64,000 nucleotides of DNA from an uncultured Bacteroidaceae bacterium (GCA_934293005.1 CAKQYA010000007.1:32243-96242), one strand, 5' to 3'; numbered from the stretch's first letter, positions 1 through 8,891 are shown. Translations and numbers: made by a program. Notes: a model not told the origin generated them from the letters alone.

Positions 1-1028
1 TTAAGAGTCTTCAGGAGGTGCAGCCTGCTTTGGCAAAGAAACTATGGGGCGATGAGCCATTTGAATTGACCAACGCCATTCAGAAGTTTGTGCTCCAGAA
101 CTATGAAGGCCTCTCTGACGAAGAGCTTGAGATGACCAAGACACTTCCTCCATGCTTGCCGAGCGACACATTATATATAAATGTCGACAAGGAAGCCGTG
201 AAACGTTCGGGCATGAAGATTGAGGGCGACTCTATCCCAGACCGCATGTACATCAGTCTTGCAGGCCGCAGCCGTTTGTATAAAAACTTCCTCATGATGC
301 TTGAGATGATAGGCCAAGCCAATTTCTCACGTCCTATCTACATGTCTACCACAGTGGGTCCAAGCAATTATGGCGAACTCTACAAGCACTTTGTGCAAGA
401 AGGCATGGCATGGCGCATCACGCCATTCACCTTCAGCCAAAACGGTCCATCAAGCACTGTGTGCGACACAGAGAAGATGTATGACAACATGATGAACAAG
501 TACCAGTATGGCAATCTGAAGCATCCTGGACTCTACATCGATGAGACCACCATGCGCATGTGCTTCACACACCGCAGCTGGTTTGCCGTTCTCATAAGCA
601 ATCTCATAGCAGAGGGCAAGAAAGACAAGGCTCTCAAGGCATTGGCGAAGTGTGATGAGGAGATACCTGCATATAATGTGCCACACGACTACAACAGCGC
701 ATCGCTTGAGTTGGCTGAGGCATATGTGGCATGTGGAAAGCCAGATAAGGCAATACCGATACTTGACGCTATCATAAAGAATTCAAGAGAGTATATCGCA
801 TGGTATCTTTCTTTGGGCAACAACTATTTCGCCAATAGCCGCCGCTATTGCCATGAGAGAGTGTATGCCTTCGCGTCAGCGCAGAACGTGTATGCCAAGT
901 TGGCCGAATCTTCTGCCGAAGGCAAGGTCAAGTATGGCAAGAAGTCGAAGGCTCTTGAGAATGAGCTTCAGACTCTCTACAGCGCATATGTGTCGAAATG
1001 TGATGCCTCAGGCATAGAGGTTCAGTAA
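1..1028 (+). CDS. DUF2723 family membrane protein, C-terminal part (5' truncated)
   Basis: The frame is open from the first full codon at position 3, so the gene begins before the window; the GTG at 18 is an internal codon, not a start. What remains is the soluble C-terminal region of a DUF2723 (glycosyltransferase 117 / TMEM260-like) protein, whose N-terminal part is normally a multi-pass membrane domain thought to work in protein O-glycosylation. The visible part has a conserved 'NFSRPIYMS' stretch and, near the end, helical TPR-like repeats ('ALKALAKCDEE', 'AIPILDAIIKNS'). The protein ends at 1028 and a strong hairpin follows. The family call rests on recalled sequence character; substrate is unknown. 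Confidence 0.75.
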   Translation, partial: KSLQEVQPALAKKLWGDEPFELTNAIQKFVLQNYEGLSDEELEMTKTLPPCLPSDTLYINVDKEAVKRSGMKIEGDSIPDRMYISLAGRSRLYKNFLMMLEMIGQANFSRPIYMSTTVGPSNYGELYKHFVQEGMAWRITPFTFSQNGPSSTVCDTEKMYDNMMNKYQYGNLKHPGLYIDETTMRMCFTHRSWFAVLISNLIAEGKKDKALKALAKCDEEIPAYNVPHDYNSASLELAEAYVACGKPDKAIPILDAIIKNSREYIAWYLSLGNNYFANSRRYCHERVYAFASAQNVYAKLAESSAEGKVKYGKKSKALENELQTLYSAYVSKCDASGIEVQ

Positions 1029-1038
1029 TCAAACAAAT

Positions 1039-1079
1039 CTTGCTCCCTTTCCTTTCTAAGCAGAGCGAAAGGGAGCAAG
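1039..1079 (+). terminator. Hairpin after the DUF2723 gene
   Basis: A perfect 13-bp stem (1039-1051 with 1067-1079) and a 15-nt loop begin 10 bases after the DUF2723 stop codon. No long T-run follows. It ends only 18 bases before the deacetylase ATG at 1098, so it could either terminate transcription or partly insulate the two genes. Confidence 0.55.
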
Positions 1080-1097
1080 TTGTGTGTTAATGACAAT

Positions 1098-1739
1098 ATG
1101 ATAATAGAACAACCGAGCAAGTGGCTGAGATGGCTTTATCCCAGTGCAATATGGAGGATGGATCCGAATGAGAAAGCGGTTTATCTGACGTTTGACGATG
1201 GCCCTATACCAGAGTCGACGCCATGGTTGCTCGACACCCTCGACCGTTATGGCGTGAAGGCCACATTCTTCATGGTAGGTGACAATGTGAGGAAGTATCC
1301 CGAATTATATGAAGAGATACGTCGCCGTGGGCATCGCCTGGGCAATCACACATTCAATCATCTTGGCGGCATCACTGTGTCGAGCAAGAGATTCCTTCGC
1401 AATGCCAATGAGGCCGATCGCTATATCCATTCCAATCTCTTCCGTCCGCCTCGTGGATGGATGAAGAATGCTCAATATATCCATATACGTCGCCACTACA
1501 CCATTATCATGTGGGATTTGGTGACACGCGACTATTCCAGGCACCTCACGGCGCAGGATGTGGTGAACAATGTGAAGAAGTATGTCCGCAATGGCTCCAT
1601 CATCACGTTCCACGATTCTCTGCGCAGCATAGACAAACTCAAGACAGCTCTTCCCGAATGCATAGAATGGCTGCAGAAAGAAGGGTATGAGATGAAGGTC
1701 TTTGATGAGAAGTTGCAGCATTCGCGCAAACTGAAATAA
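1098..1739 (+). CDS. Polysaccharide deacetylase (NodB/CE4 family)
   Basis: Hydrolyses N- or O-acetyl groups from a cell-surface or peptidoglycan-like glycan. The protein is 213 aa, essentially one NodB domain. CE4 motifs appear in order: TFDDGP (residues 31-36, catalytic Asp and metal Asp), NHTFNH (metal His residues), RPPRG, and near the end ITFHDS (catalytic His). There is no obvious signal peptide, so it may be cytosolic or membrane-associated. I chose the ATG at 1098; the frame continues up to a TTG at 1080, but that lies at the foot of the hairpin. It follows the DUF2723 gene on the same strand and ends at a strong bidirectional terminator. Substrate cannot be read from sequence. Confidence 0.85.
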   Translation: MIIEQPSKWLRWLYPSAIWRMDPNEKAVYLTFDDGPIPESTPWLLDTLDRYGVKATFFMVGDNVRKYPELYEEIRRRGHRLGNHTFNHLGGITVSSKRFLRNANEADRYIHSNLFRPPRGWMKNAQYIHIRRHYTIIMWDLVTRDYSRHLTAQDVVNNVKKYVRNGSIITFHDSLRSIDKLKTALPECIEWLQKEGYEMKVFDEKLQHSRKLK

Positions 1740-1761
1740 GAAAGACAGCAACATAATACAC

Positions 1762-1800
1762 AAAGAGGATGGGCAGACTTGACGTCTGCCCATCCTCTTT
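1762..1800. terminator. Bidirectional terminator between convergent genes
   Basis: A perfect 17-bp stem (1762-1778 with 1784-1800) with a 5-nt loop has A and T runs on its two sides. It separates the convergent deacetylase and Lrp-type genes and can serve both. Confidence 0.85.
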
Positions 1801-1854
1801 GTCTCTTCAGCTTTGGGTTGAAGATATTAGTAACTCCAATATTGGGCGAGCCGT

Positions 1855-2379
1855 TTATTCGTCTTCGTCCAATATGATTTTTGCTTCTCCGCCTTTCTGA
1901 ATGCGCTCATTTGGCTTGTCTGTGACACATATAGGCACTTCCTTCTTTATGCTCTGGTCGAGCGAGATGAGTGTCTCTGTGGAGTCAACGCCAGATATGC
2001 CCTGTATGCGTCGGTTGAGCAAGTCCATGAGTTGCTCATTGTCGCGTGCGTAGAGCTTCACCATCATGGTGTAAGGGCCAGTGGTGTAGTGGCATTCCAC
2101 AATCTCAGGTATCTTGCGCAGCTCGTCGACCACGCGCGAATACATGGAACCTTTCTCCAGGCAGATGCCTACATATGTGCATGTGTTGTATCCCAAGCTC
2201 TTTGGGTTGATGATGTAGCCAGACCCCACGATGACATTAGTGTCTATCAGTCGCTGCACGCGTTGGTGAATGGCTGCTCTTGACACTCCGCACACAGCTG
2301 CCACATCCTTGAAAGGTATGCGTGCGTTGGCGGAGATTATTTCCATGATCTGCTTATCAAGTTTGTCAATCTTTTCCAT
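1855..2379 (-). CDS. Lrp/AsnC family transcriptional regulator
   Basis: A feast/famine DNA-binding protein that normally responds to amino acids. At 174 aa it has an N-terminal winged HTH (about residues 5-60, with 'DKLDKQIMEIISANARIPF' and 'VSRAAIHQRVQRL') and a C-terminal ligand-binding RAM domain (about 65-150, 'PEIVECHYTTGPYTMMVKLYA'). The last ~20 residues are acidic and extend past the usual family end. It is transcribed divergently from the pyrophosphatase gene across about 200 AT-rich bases, where autoregulation would be expected. The effector is not evident. Confidence 0.9.
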   Translation of the reverse strand: MEKIDKLDKQIMEIISANARIPFKDVAAVCGVSRAAIHQRVQRLIDTNVIVGSGYIINPKSLGYNTCTYVGICLEKGSMYSRVVDELRKIPEIVECHYTTGPYTMMVKLYARDNEQLMDLLNRRIQGISGVDSTETLISLDQSIKKEVPICVTDKPNERIQKGGEAKIILDEDE

Positions 2380-2581
2380 CTGTGATGAATTTGTTTACTC
2401 GTTAATCGATGATTGTATGTGCAAATTGTAAACAAATGTAAGAGTTTTTTTTCTATTTGTAAAATAAAACTTGGAAAAATACTTACTTGACGCAAAAAAA
2501 ATTACGATATGGTGTTAATACAAAATATTATGCGTAATTTTACAATGTGTAAGTTGCAAAACGGATTATTTATCATATTAT

Positions 2582-3214
2582 ATGAAGACATTGGTATTTG
2601 CCAGCAATAATGTTCATAAGCTGGAAGAGATACGCTCCATACTGGGAGGCGTGTATGAGATTAAGAGTCTCAAAGACATTGGCTGTGATGTGGATATACC
2701 AGAGACGGGAGTCACCTTTGAGGCAAACGCTCTGCAGAAAGCCATGTATGTGAAAGAACACTATGGGCTCGACTGTTTTGCCGACGACTCGGGCTTGCAG
2801 GTGGAAGCCCTTGGCGGAGAGCCAGGAGTGTATTCCGCTCGTTATGCATCTTTGCACGGTGTGGATGACAGCGTCAATAAAGACAGCGCCAACATAGACG
2901 TGCTTCTCGACTGCCTTAGCATGAAAGAGCCTGATGTGATAGCTGAAGGCCCCATGGCAGGTGAGAAGGCATGGAAGGCATGCTTTAGCACATGTGTGGC
3001 TCTCGTTCTTGGCGGGCAGCAGCATTTCTTCCATGGCAAGGTGGATGGATGCATCATAAGCGAGAGGCGCGGAGATGGTGGCTTTGGCTATGATCCTGTC
3101 TTTGTGCCTGAAGGCTATGACAAGACATTCGCCGAGCTTGGCAATGAGGTTAAGAACGGCATGAGCCACCGCGCCAAGGCGGTAGAGCAACTTGTGCAGT
3201 TTCTGAACCACTAA
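2582..3214 (+). CDS. rdgB: Non-canonical purine NTP pyrophosphatase (XTP/dITP diphosphatase)
   Basis: A house-cleaning enzyme that hydrolyses XTP, dITP and ITP to monophosphates so they are not built into DNA or RNA. At 210 aa it is close to the family length. Characteristic segments are 'FASNNVHKLEEI' at the N-terminus, 'ADDSGLQVEALGGEPGVYSA' with the catalytic Asp, 'GDGGFGYDPVFVPEGYDKTF' and a C-terminal 'MSHRAKA' that binds the base and phosphate. It stands alone between the divergent Lrp-type gene and a strong terminator. The start ATG has little room for an alternative. Confidence 0.95.
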   Translation: MKTLVFASNNVHKLEEIRSILGGVYEIKSLKDIGCDVDIPETGVTFEANALQKAMYVKEHYGLDCFADDSGLQVEALGGEPGVYSARYASLHGVDDSVNKDSANIDVLLDCLSMKEPDVIAEGPMAGEKAWKACFSTCVALVLGGQQHFFHGKVDGCIISERRGDGGFGYDPVFVPEGYDKTFAELGNEVKNGMSHRAKAVEQLVQFLNH

Positions 3215-3229
3215 CAAACAGATGATTAG

Positions 3230-3262
3230 GCAGGCACTCATAGCTATGAGTGCCTGCTTTTT
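3230..3262 (+). terminator. Intrinsic terminator of the rdgB gene
   Basis: A perfect 28-base palindrome (3230-3257, 14 bp per arm) is followed directly by a short T-run. It begins 15 bases after the rdgB stop codon. Confidence 0.85.
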
Positions 3263-3304
3263 CATAAATTCCCTTATCTTTTTCTTCTTCTCGAATAAAA
3301 GTCG

Positions 3305-3312
3305 TACCTTTG
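3305..3312 (+). promoter_or_regulatory. -7 promoter element of the glutaminyl cyclase gene
   Basis: TACCTTTG matches the Bacteroidetes -7 box TAnnTTTG and lies about 70 bases before the ATG at 3383. No convincing TTTG -33 box sits at the expected distance. It supports the downstream start rather than the in-frame GTG at 3314. Confidence 0.5.
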
Positions 3313-3382
3313 CATGGTAATAAACACTTGGCTTTGTGAGAGAGTGTCAATCAAGCTTTCACAGTGCTGTTCAAACAAAAGT

Positions 3383-4345
3383 ATGAAAAAGTTTTTTTAT
3401 ATTCCATTGCTGCTGCTTCTGGCTGCATGCAATGAGAAAAAGGCCGAGACGGCAGTGTATGAGTCACCAGCCCCAGAGTTTTGTGCTGATTCAGCTTATG
3501 CATACACAGAGGCTCAATGTCAGTTCGGCCCTCGTGTGATGAACTCAGAGGCTCACGACTCTTGCGGAGAATATATAGCAAGAAAGTTTGAAGAGTTTGG
3601 CTGTGTGGTGTATAACCAGTATGCCGACTCTCGCCTGCATGATGGCACACCTGTAAAGATGCGCAACATCATAGCGTCATTCAACCCAGATGCCCCAGCG
3701 CGCATCATCATCTCAGGCCATTGGGACAGTCGCCCATGGGCCGACAACGATCCTGATGAGTCAAAGCATGGCACGCCCATTGACGGTGCCAATGATGGTG
3801 CCAGCAGTGTAGGCGTGATGCTTGAATTGGCGCGCCAGTTGCAGCTTGATGCCGACTCTGCCCATCTCAATGTTGGTGTCGAATTCATTTGTTGGGATGC
3901 AGAAGACGCAGGAGTGTCGGGCATGGAGAATGAGAGCACATGGTGTCTTGGCAGCCAATACTGGTCGGGCAAGCGACATGTGGATGGCTACACAGCGCGT
4001 TATGGCATCAACCTTGACATGGTGGGAGGCACAAAGACCGTGTTTGCACGTGAGCAGTATTCCCTTTCCTATGCTCCTTCTGTTGTCGACAAGGTGTGGG
4101 GAGCAGCCCAGCGCATAGGTTATGACGAGTATTTCCTTTATTCCGACGGTGGCGCCATCACAGACGACCATCTTCAGGTAAACCGTGGTGGCATCCCTTG
4201 CATAGATGTCATAGGAATGGATCCGCAGAGCGGAAGTTTCCCTGCCACATGGCACACTGTGCGTGACAATATGAGCAACATCAGCAAAGAGACGCTCAAG
4301 GCTGTGGGACAGACAATGCTTGAAGTCATATACACTGAACAATAA
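3383..4345 (+). CDS. Glutaminyl-peptide cyclotransferase-like M28 lipoprotein
   Basis: Predicted zinc enzyme that turns N-terminal Gln of exported proteins into pyroglutamate. The 320-aa product starts with a lipoprotein signal peptide (lipobox LAAC, Cys16), so it is anchored facing the periplasm. Metal and active-site motifs of the M28/QC fold are visible: GHWDSRPWAD (zinc His), DGANDGASS (zinc Asp), WDAED, ITDDHLQVN and ATWHTVRDNM. The start at 3383 follows the promoter and gives the signal peptide directly. The role fits the genome: most exported proteins in this window have Gln right after the predicted cleavage site. A plain aminopeptidase is the main alternative. The sufE gene follows after 41 bases. 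Confidence 0.85.
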   Translation: MKKFFYIPLLLLLAACNEKKAETAVYESPAPEFCADSAYAYTEAQCQFGPRVMNSEAHDSCGEYIARKFEEFGCVVYNQYADSRLHDGTPVKMRNIIASFNPDAPARIIISGHWDSRPWADNDPDESKHGTPIDGANDGASSVGVMLELARQLQLDADSAHLNVGVEFICWDAEDAGVSGMENESTWCLGSQYWSGKRHVDGYTARYGINLDMVGGTKTVFAREQYSLSYAPSVVDKVWGAAQRIGYDEYFLYSDGGAITDDHLQVNRGGIPCIDVIGMDPQSGSFPATWHTVRDNMSNISKETLKAVGQTMLEVIYTEQ

Positions 4346-4386
4346 TTCATACATCCGTAAAAATATAAGACAACAGCGATTGCATC

Positions 4387-4815
4387 ATGACAATAGAAGA
4401 GATACAGCAAGAAGTGATAGAAGAGTTTGAAGGCTTCGATGATTGGATGGACAAGTACCAGATGCTTATAGACCTTGGCAGCGAGCAAGAGCCTCTGCCT
4501 GAGAAATACAAGATAGAAAGCAACCTCATCGATGGATGCCAAAGCCGCGTGTGGCTTCAGGCCGACCTCACGCCAGAAGGGAAAATACATTTTCAGGCCG
4601 AGAGCGATGCTCTTATCGTCAAAGGCATCGTGACGCTGCTCATAAGGGTGCTCGACAACCAGACCCCCGATGACATACTGTCGGCCAACCTGCATTTCAT
4701 AGAAGACATAGGCCTCAAGGAACATCTCTCGCCCACACGAAGCAATGGCCTTCTCGCCATGATGAAGCAGATGAAGCTTTATGCCATGGCATTCAAAGCG
4801 AAGCAGGGGCTGTGA
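4387..4815 (+). CDS. sufE: SufE family sulfur acceptor protein
   Basis: Accepts sulfur from the cysteine desulfurase SufS and passes it to the SufBCD scaffold during Fe-S cluster assembly in the cytosol. The protein is 142 aa, the normal SufE length. The active cysteine is Cys51 in the motif DGCQSRVWL; 'LSPTRSNGLLAMM' near the C-terminus is also typical. The other suf genes are not nearby. It probably shares a transcript with the glutaminyl cyclase gene, 41 bases upstream. Confidence 0.92.
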   Translation: MTIEEIQQEVIEEFEGFDDWMDKYQMLIDLGSEQEPLPEKYKIESNLIDGCQSRVWLQADLTPEGKIHFQAESDALIVKGIVTLLIRVLDNQTPDDILSANLHFIEDIGLKEHLSPTRSNGLLAMMKQMKLYAMAFKAKQGL

Positions 4816-4941
4816 CAATCAGGAGGTCAGATGAGATAGAGTGGCGCTTTGATTTCATGAAATGATTTTGAGCCACAGCTTAAGAGCATAATGGCATGCA
4901 GAGACATCTCCTCAACTGCAATCATTCACACTCTCATATAT

Positions 4942-4963
4942 TTAACCCAAATCGGTAATTAGG
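4942..4963 (-). repeat. Dispersed CTAATGACC-ATTTGGGTTAA motif, copy 1
   Basis: Reads TTAACCCAAATCGGTAATTA on the + strand, the reverse complement of the consensus. It is paired with an inverted copy about 150 bases downstream. Confidence 0.6.
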
Positions 4964-5112
4964 CTGAAACGGGTTGTGCATTGTTTATTCTTTTCAACTC
5001 TTGTCAGCGTTTCTTTCGGCATTTTGTTTCCGTCATCATTTAGTCATAGCCCGCTATGCTTTCAATGCATGACGTTTCAGCATGCTCGAAGCAGACATGC
5101 ATGCAAGAATTG

Positions 5113-5137
5113 AAATCTAATGACCTATTTGGGTTAA
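5113..5137 (+). repeat. Dispersed CTAATGACC-ATTTGGGTTAA motif, copy 2
   Basis: A 25-base copy whose last base abuts the ATG of the ABC exporter gene, so it would lie in the translation-initiation region of the mRNA. Confidence 0.65.
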
Positions 5138-6976
5138 ATGAAACAGTTCTTCAATCAGATGGGCAAGTATTTTGCCCGCTACAAAGGCTATATCGCAGCC
5201 ACATTTGCGATGAACATATTGGCGGCCATGTTCAATGTGTTCTCATTTTCAGTATTGCTGCCAATCCTGCAGATTCTCTTCAAGGTCAACACAGAGAGAT
5301 ATGAGTTTGTGGAGTGGGGCACAGGCGGCATGGACGACTTTGTGAAAGTGGCCCAGAACAATGGCTATTACTATTCGCAGATGCTCGTTGACCATTACGG
5401 TCCATCCACCACGCTTCTTCTTCTTGGCTTGATACTTGCCTTTCTCACCCTTCTCAAGACAGGCACCTATTTCGGAGGCTCTGCCATGCTGATGCCGCTC
5501 CGCACTGGCATAGTGCGCGACATACGTGTGGACATCTACCGCAAGATACTCTCCTTGCCGTTGTCATTTTTCTCTGAGGAGCGCAAGGGCGACATTCTTG
5601 CCCGTGTGAGCACCGATGTGAATGAGATAGATGCGAGCATCACCTCATCGCTCGACATGATTATCAAGAATCCGATATTCATACTTGTGTACATAGGCAC
5701 CATGTTCTGCATGAGCTGGCAGTTGACGCTCTTCACTCTCCTTGTGGTGCCTATCATGGCAGGCGGCATAGGCCGTGTGGGCAAGAAACTCAAGCAGCGC
5801 TCGTTGTATGCGCAGTCAAAATGGAGCGATGGCATCAGTCAGATAGAAGAGACTCTTGGTGGCCTTCGCATCATCAAGGCGTTCATAGCAGAGCGCAAGA
5901 TGGAAAACCGTTTTGAAAAGGTCAACAATGAGTTTCGCGACGCTTCGATGCGAGTGGCCATTCGGCAGTCGGCAGCTCATCCTGTGAGTGAGTTTCTTGG
6001 CACATGCATGATTGTCATCGTGCTGTGGTTTGGCGGCTATCTGATATTCTCAGGCCAAAGCCCCATCAATGCCAGCGGATTCATCTATTACATTGTCATT
6101 CTCTACACCACGCTTCAGCCCATCAAAGACCTTTCCAAGGCAGGCTATAGCATCCAGAAGGGCATGGCTTCGCTTGAACGAATAAATAAGATTCTCAAAG
6201 CGGAGAACACCATCAAGGAGACATCATCTCCCAAGACCATTGACTCTCTCCATGACAGCATTGAGATAAAGAATGTAGGTTTTGAGTATGTGCCTGGCCG
6301 TCCTGTGCTTGAAGGCATCAATATCACTATCAAGAAGGGCCAGACCATAGCTCTTGTGGGCCAGTCGGGTTCAGGCAAGAGCACTCTTGTCGACCTCATC
6401 CCACGCTATCACGATGTCACGTCGGGTGCCATCACCATTGATGGAAAGGATGTGCGCGATCTCTCCATACGTTCGTTGCGCAGCATCATAGGCAACGTCA
6501 ATCAAGAGGCCATCCTTTTCAACGACACCATCTTCAACAATATAGCTTTTGGTGTTGACGATGCCACTCAAGAACAGGTGGAGGCAGCGGCAAAGATAGC
6601 CAACGCTCATGAGTTTATCATGCAGATGGAGCATGGCTACCAGACAAATGTGGGCGACCGTGGCGGACGTCTGTCGGGAGGTCAGCGCCAGCGCATATCC
6701 ATAGCCCGTGCCATTCTGAAGAATCCTCCAATACTCATTCTTGACGAGGCCACATCAGCTCTCGACACCGAGAGCGAGCGTCTTGTGCAGGATGCTCTTG
6801 AAAAGCTGATGAAGTCGCGCACCACCATAGCCATAGCCCATCGTCTTTCCACCATAAAGAATGCAGATGAGATATACGTCTTGCATGAGGGACGCATCGT
6901 GGAGCATGGCACCCACGAAGGTCTTATAGCCATGAACGGCTATTATAAGAAGTTGAACGACATGCAGGCCCTGTAG
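5138..6976 (+). CDS. msbA: MsbA-type ABC exporter (fused membrane and ATPase domains)
   Basis: Half-transporter that works as a homodimer and exports a lipid or amphipathic substrate across the inner membrane; in this family often lipid A core or multidrug substrates. The 612-aa protein has a six-helix membrane domain (about residues 15-345) and a nucleotide-binding domain with Walker A GQSGSGKST (about 407-415), signature LSGGQRQRISIARAI (about 511), Walker B ILILDEATSALD (about 532) and H-loop IAHRLSTI. Compared with classic MsbA there is an insert between the first two helices (about residues 50-95). The ATG directly follows a copy of the dispersed motif. Substrate is inferred only. Confidence 0.88.
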   Translation: MKQFFNQMGKYFARYKGYIAATFAMNILAAMFNVFSFSVLLPILQILFKVNTERYEFVEWGTGGMDDFVKVAQNNGYYYSQMLVDHYGPSTTLLLLGLILAFLTLLKTGTYFGGSAMLMPLRTGIVRDIRVDIYRKILSLPLSFFSEERKGDILARVSTDVNEIDASITSSLDMIIKNPIFILVYIGTMFCMSWQLTLFTLLVVPIMAGGIGRVGKKLKQRSLYAQSKWSDGISQIEETLGGLRIIKAFIAERKMENRFEKVNNEFRDASMRVAIRQSAAHPVSEFLGTCMIVIVLWFGGYLIFSGQSPINASGFIYYIVILYTTLQPIKDLSKAGYSIQKGMASLERINKILKAENTIKETSSPKTIDSLHDSIEIKNVGFEYVPGRPVLEGINITIKKGQTIALVGQSGSGKSTLVDLIPRYHDVTSGAITIDGKDVRDLSIRSLRSIIGNVNQEAILFNDTIFNNIAFGVDDATQEQVEAAAKIANAHEFIMQMEHGYQTNVGDRGGRLSGGQRQRISIARAILKNPPILILDEATSALDTESERLVQDALEKLMKSRTTIAIAHRLSTIKNADEIYVLHEGRIVEHGTHEGLIAMNGYYKKLNDMQAL

Positions 6977-7015
6977 AATAAGTTCACTCAATATATATAC
7001 TGCAATATATAAGAA

Positions 7016-7063
7016 GCGCGCGCTCAAAATCATCTATAGCATAAGATGATTTTGAGCGCGCGC
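7016..7063. terminator. Bidirectional terminator between msbA and dprA
   Basis: A perfect 20-bp stem (7016-7035 with 7044-7063) with an 8-nt loop has alternating GCGCGCGC at its foot. It lies between two convergent genes. Confidence 0.85.
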
Positions 7064-7082
7064 ATCTTTATAGCCTGGTTGT

Positions 7083-8222
7083 TCATAGGCCTTTCCTGAC
7101 AAGATGGTATCTTGCTCCACCAAGAGGCTTCACAATGCCCTTCATCTCCAGTTCGAAGAAGAGCATGCTTGCCCGGGCATATGGTATGTTTGTCTCTACC
7201 ACAATCTGGTTGATATGCTTGGCATCAACATCTTTGAGTGAGTTGATGAGTGTTTTCTCCTCATCTGTCAGGTCTGGGAAAAGTTCTTGTTGGTATGCCT
7301 GCGGCTTTTTCTTGTTCTTCGATGCGCTTGCGTCCTCCCAGCCCATGGCCTCTATAAAGTCGTTTGCCGATGTGAGCAAAGTGGCGCTGTGGCTCTTTAT
7401 GAGGTTGTTGCATCCTGCGCTTCTCTCATCATATATGCGCCCTGGGAAGGCAAAGACCTCACGGTTGTAGTTGAGCGCAAGGTCTGCGGTGATGAGCGAG
7501 CCGCCGCGTTCAGAGCTTTCTACCACCACGCAAGCGTCGCACATGCCTGCCACTATGCGGTTTCGCCTTACGAAGTTGCCCTTTTCAGGTATGGTCTTGC
7601 TTGTATATTCTGTAACGAGCCCTCCACCGTTTTTTGCCATTTGTGCAGCCACGCTGCGATGTGCTGCAGGGTATATGGTATCGAGTCCGTGTGCCAGCAC
7701 CCCTACGGTAGGCACGCCCTCATGTATGGATGCCTTGTGCGAGCAGATGTCAATGCCATAGGCAAGTCCGCTCACGATGAGAGTGTCTGGGCAGCAGCGT
7801 TTCATCTCGCTGATGAAACTGTCGCACAACTCACGTCCATATTCTGTGCATTTTCTTGTGCCCACCATGCTGACAACATGCTTTGGGTTAAGGTTGGCCG
7901 AGCCGCAGTAGTATAGCACCAGAGGAGCGTCGTCACATTCTTTCAGGCGTTGCGGATAGTCAGCGTCGTTGATGGTCAGCACACGTATGTTGTTATCTTC
8001 GGCAAAGTCAGCTTCCGCCTTTGCGGCATCGATGCAGTTGGCCGCATTTCTCATTGAATCAATGAAACGCTGGCTCGCATTGGGCACATGCTCTATTATG
8101 GCATCTCTCATGTCCATGATGTCAGTAGCCGAACCTATATTGTCCAGCAGCGTTCTGGCATTGAGCAGTGTCAGCCCTTTTATTTTTGTCAGGGCAATCA
8201 TGTTTATGGTCTCTTGTGTCAT
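7083..8222 (-). CDS. dprA: DNA-processing protein DprA
   Basis: Loads RecA on incoming single-stranded DNA during transformation. From the ATG at 8222 the product is 379 aa. It has an N-terminal helix-hairpin-helix-like part ('IKGLTLLNARTLLDNIG'), a Rossmann-like DprA core with VSMVGTRKCTEYG, VSGLAYGIDICSHKA, TEYTSKTIPEKGNFVRRNRI and SSERGGSLITA, and a C-terminal winged-helix (about residues 305-375). The frame extends to an ATG at 8312, but the extra 30 residues look unlike the family. The thioesterase gene lies upstream on the same strand. Confidence 0.93.
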   Translation of the reverse strand: MTQETINMIALTKIKGLTLLNARTLLDNIGSATDIMDMRDAIIEHVPNASQRFIDSMRNAANCIDAAKAEADFAEDNNIRVLTINDADYPQRLKECDDAPLVLYYCGSANLNPKHVVSMVGTRKCTEYGRELCDSFISEMKRCCPDTLIVSGLAYGIDICSHKASIHEGVPTVGVLAHGLDTIYPAAHRSVAAQMAKNGGGLVTEYTSKTIPEKGNFVRRNRIVAGMCDACVVVESSERGGSLITADLALNYNREVFAFPGRIYDERSAGCNNLIKSHSATLLTSANDFIEAMGWEDASASKNKKKPQAYQQELFPDLTDEEKTLINSLKDVDAKHINQIVVETNIPYARASMLFFELEMKGIVKPLGGARYHLVRKGL

Positions 8223-8324
8223 CGTCAGTAGGCAGTAAGCTGATTGTAAGCAAGTGCTGTTGCGGGTTATGATAGCATCCTGTTTATAGCAGTCTGTTTT
8301 GGCAGCCTGCATTTTGCCTTGCTT

Positions 8325-8729
8325 TTATTGCAAAAAATCCTTTAGCAACTCGTTCATCTGTTCGCTTTCCGACAGTTTGCCGTTCACGAGACACACCGAG
8401 TCTACTTGAGCGCGGATAGACAGTTTCATGTCTGGCAGGCGGAAGATGTCCTGTATGAACACGTATCTCAGTCCGTCCTTTTTCAGTTTGAGCTTGCTCA
8501 CATATTCATCACCGCTTTTCAGGGGTGTCTTGAATTGCATTGACAGACGAGCCACCACAGCATCCGTGCCTTCGTCATGCAGCTTGGCAAAACTGATGTT
8601 GTTGGCCAAGAGAAACTCATGTCGGCAGTGCTCAAGATAGTGTTGGTAGTTGGCATTGTTCACTATGCCTTGCAGGTCGCACTCATAGTCGCGCACCTTG
8701 TCTTTCAGTTCGAAAATGTAATCTGACAT
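8325..8729 (-). CDS. Hotdog-fold acyl-CoA thioesterase (YbgC/FadM-like)
   Basis: Small cytosolic thioesterase of the 4HBT superfamily. The 134-aa protein carries the diagnostic motif DLQGIVNNANYQHYLEH (about residues 18-34), in which the Asp-x-x-Gly pattern is the catalytic loop, and a typical continuation through the single hotdog domain. Physiological acyl substrate is not predictable. A -7 box (TATCTTTG at 8840-8833 on this strand) lies about 105 bases upstream, and dprA lies 102 bases downstream, so the two may share a transcript. Confidence 0.85.
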   Translation of the reverse strand: MSDYIFELKDKVRDYECDLQGIVNNANYQHYLEHCRHEFLLANNISFAKLHDEGTDAVVARLSMQFKTPLKSGDEYVSKLKLKKDGLRYVFIQDIFRLPDMKLSIRAQVDSVCLVNGKLSESEQMNELLKDFLQ

Positions 8730-8832
8730 TGTTGATATGATATGTATGTTATTTGTCTATGTGCATAGTAGCACGAGTTGGTTATGCTTGGATGCGCATC
8801 TCATTATGCAGATGCCGCATTGAACCATCATG

Positions 8833-8840
8833 CAAAGATA
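8833..8840 (-). promoter_or_regulatory. -7 promoter element of the thioesterase gene
   Basis: TATCTTTG on the minus strand matches TAnnTTTG about 105 bases upstream of the thioesterase ATG. No clear -33 box was seen. Confidence 0.35.
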
Positions 8841-8891
8841 CGCATTTATTTTATAAAGTGAGGACAATAGTCCCTTCAACTGCCGGATAAT

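Larger units (their letters stand above)
4816..5137. other. Intergenic region between sufE and the ABC exporter gene
   Basis: These 322 bases hold no convincing ORF. They contain two copies of the dispersed 25-bp motif in opposite orientation (4942-4963 and 5113-5137), the second ending directly against the exporter ATG. A 15-base stretch at 4852-4866 (TGATTTCATGAAATG) recurs at 21475-21489, also upstream of a copy of the same motif. Confidence 0.6.

Noticed and set aside
2573..3265. Long antisense ORF (230 aa) over rdgB
   Set aside because: Lies fully opposite a well-recognised gene and has no family-like content; shadow of the coding strand.
4942..5137. A MITE-like mobile element bounded by the inverted motif pair
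   Set aside because: Other copies have different spacing (about 55-65 bases) and unrelated interiors, and no target-site duplication was seen.
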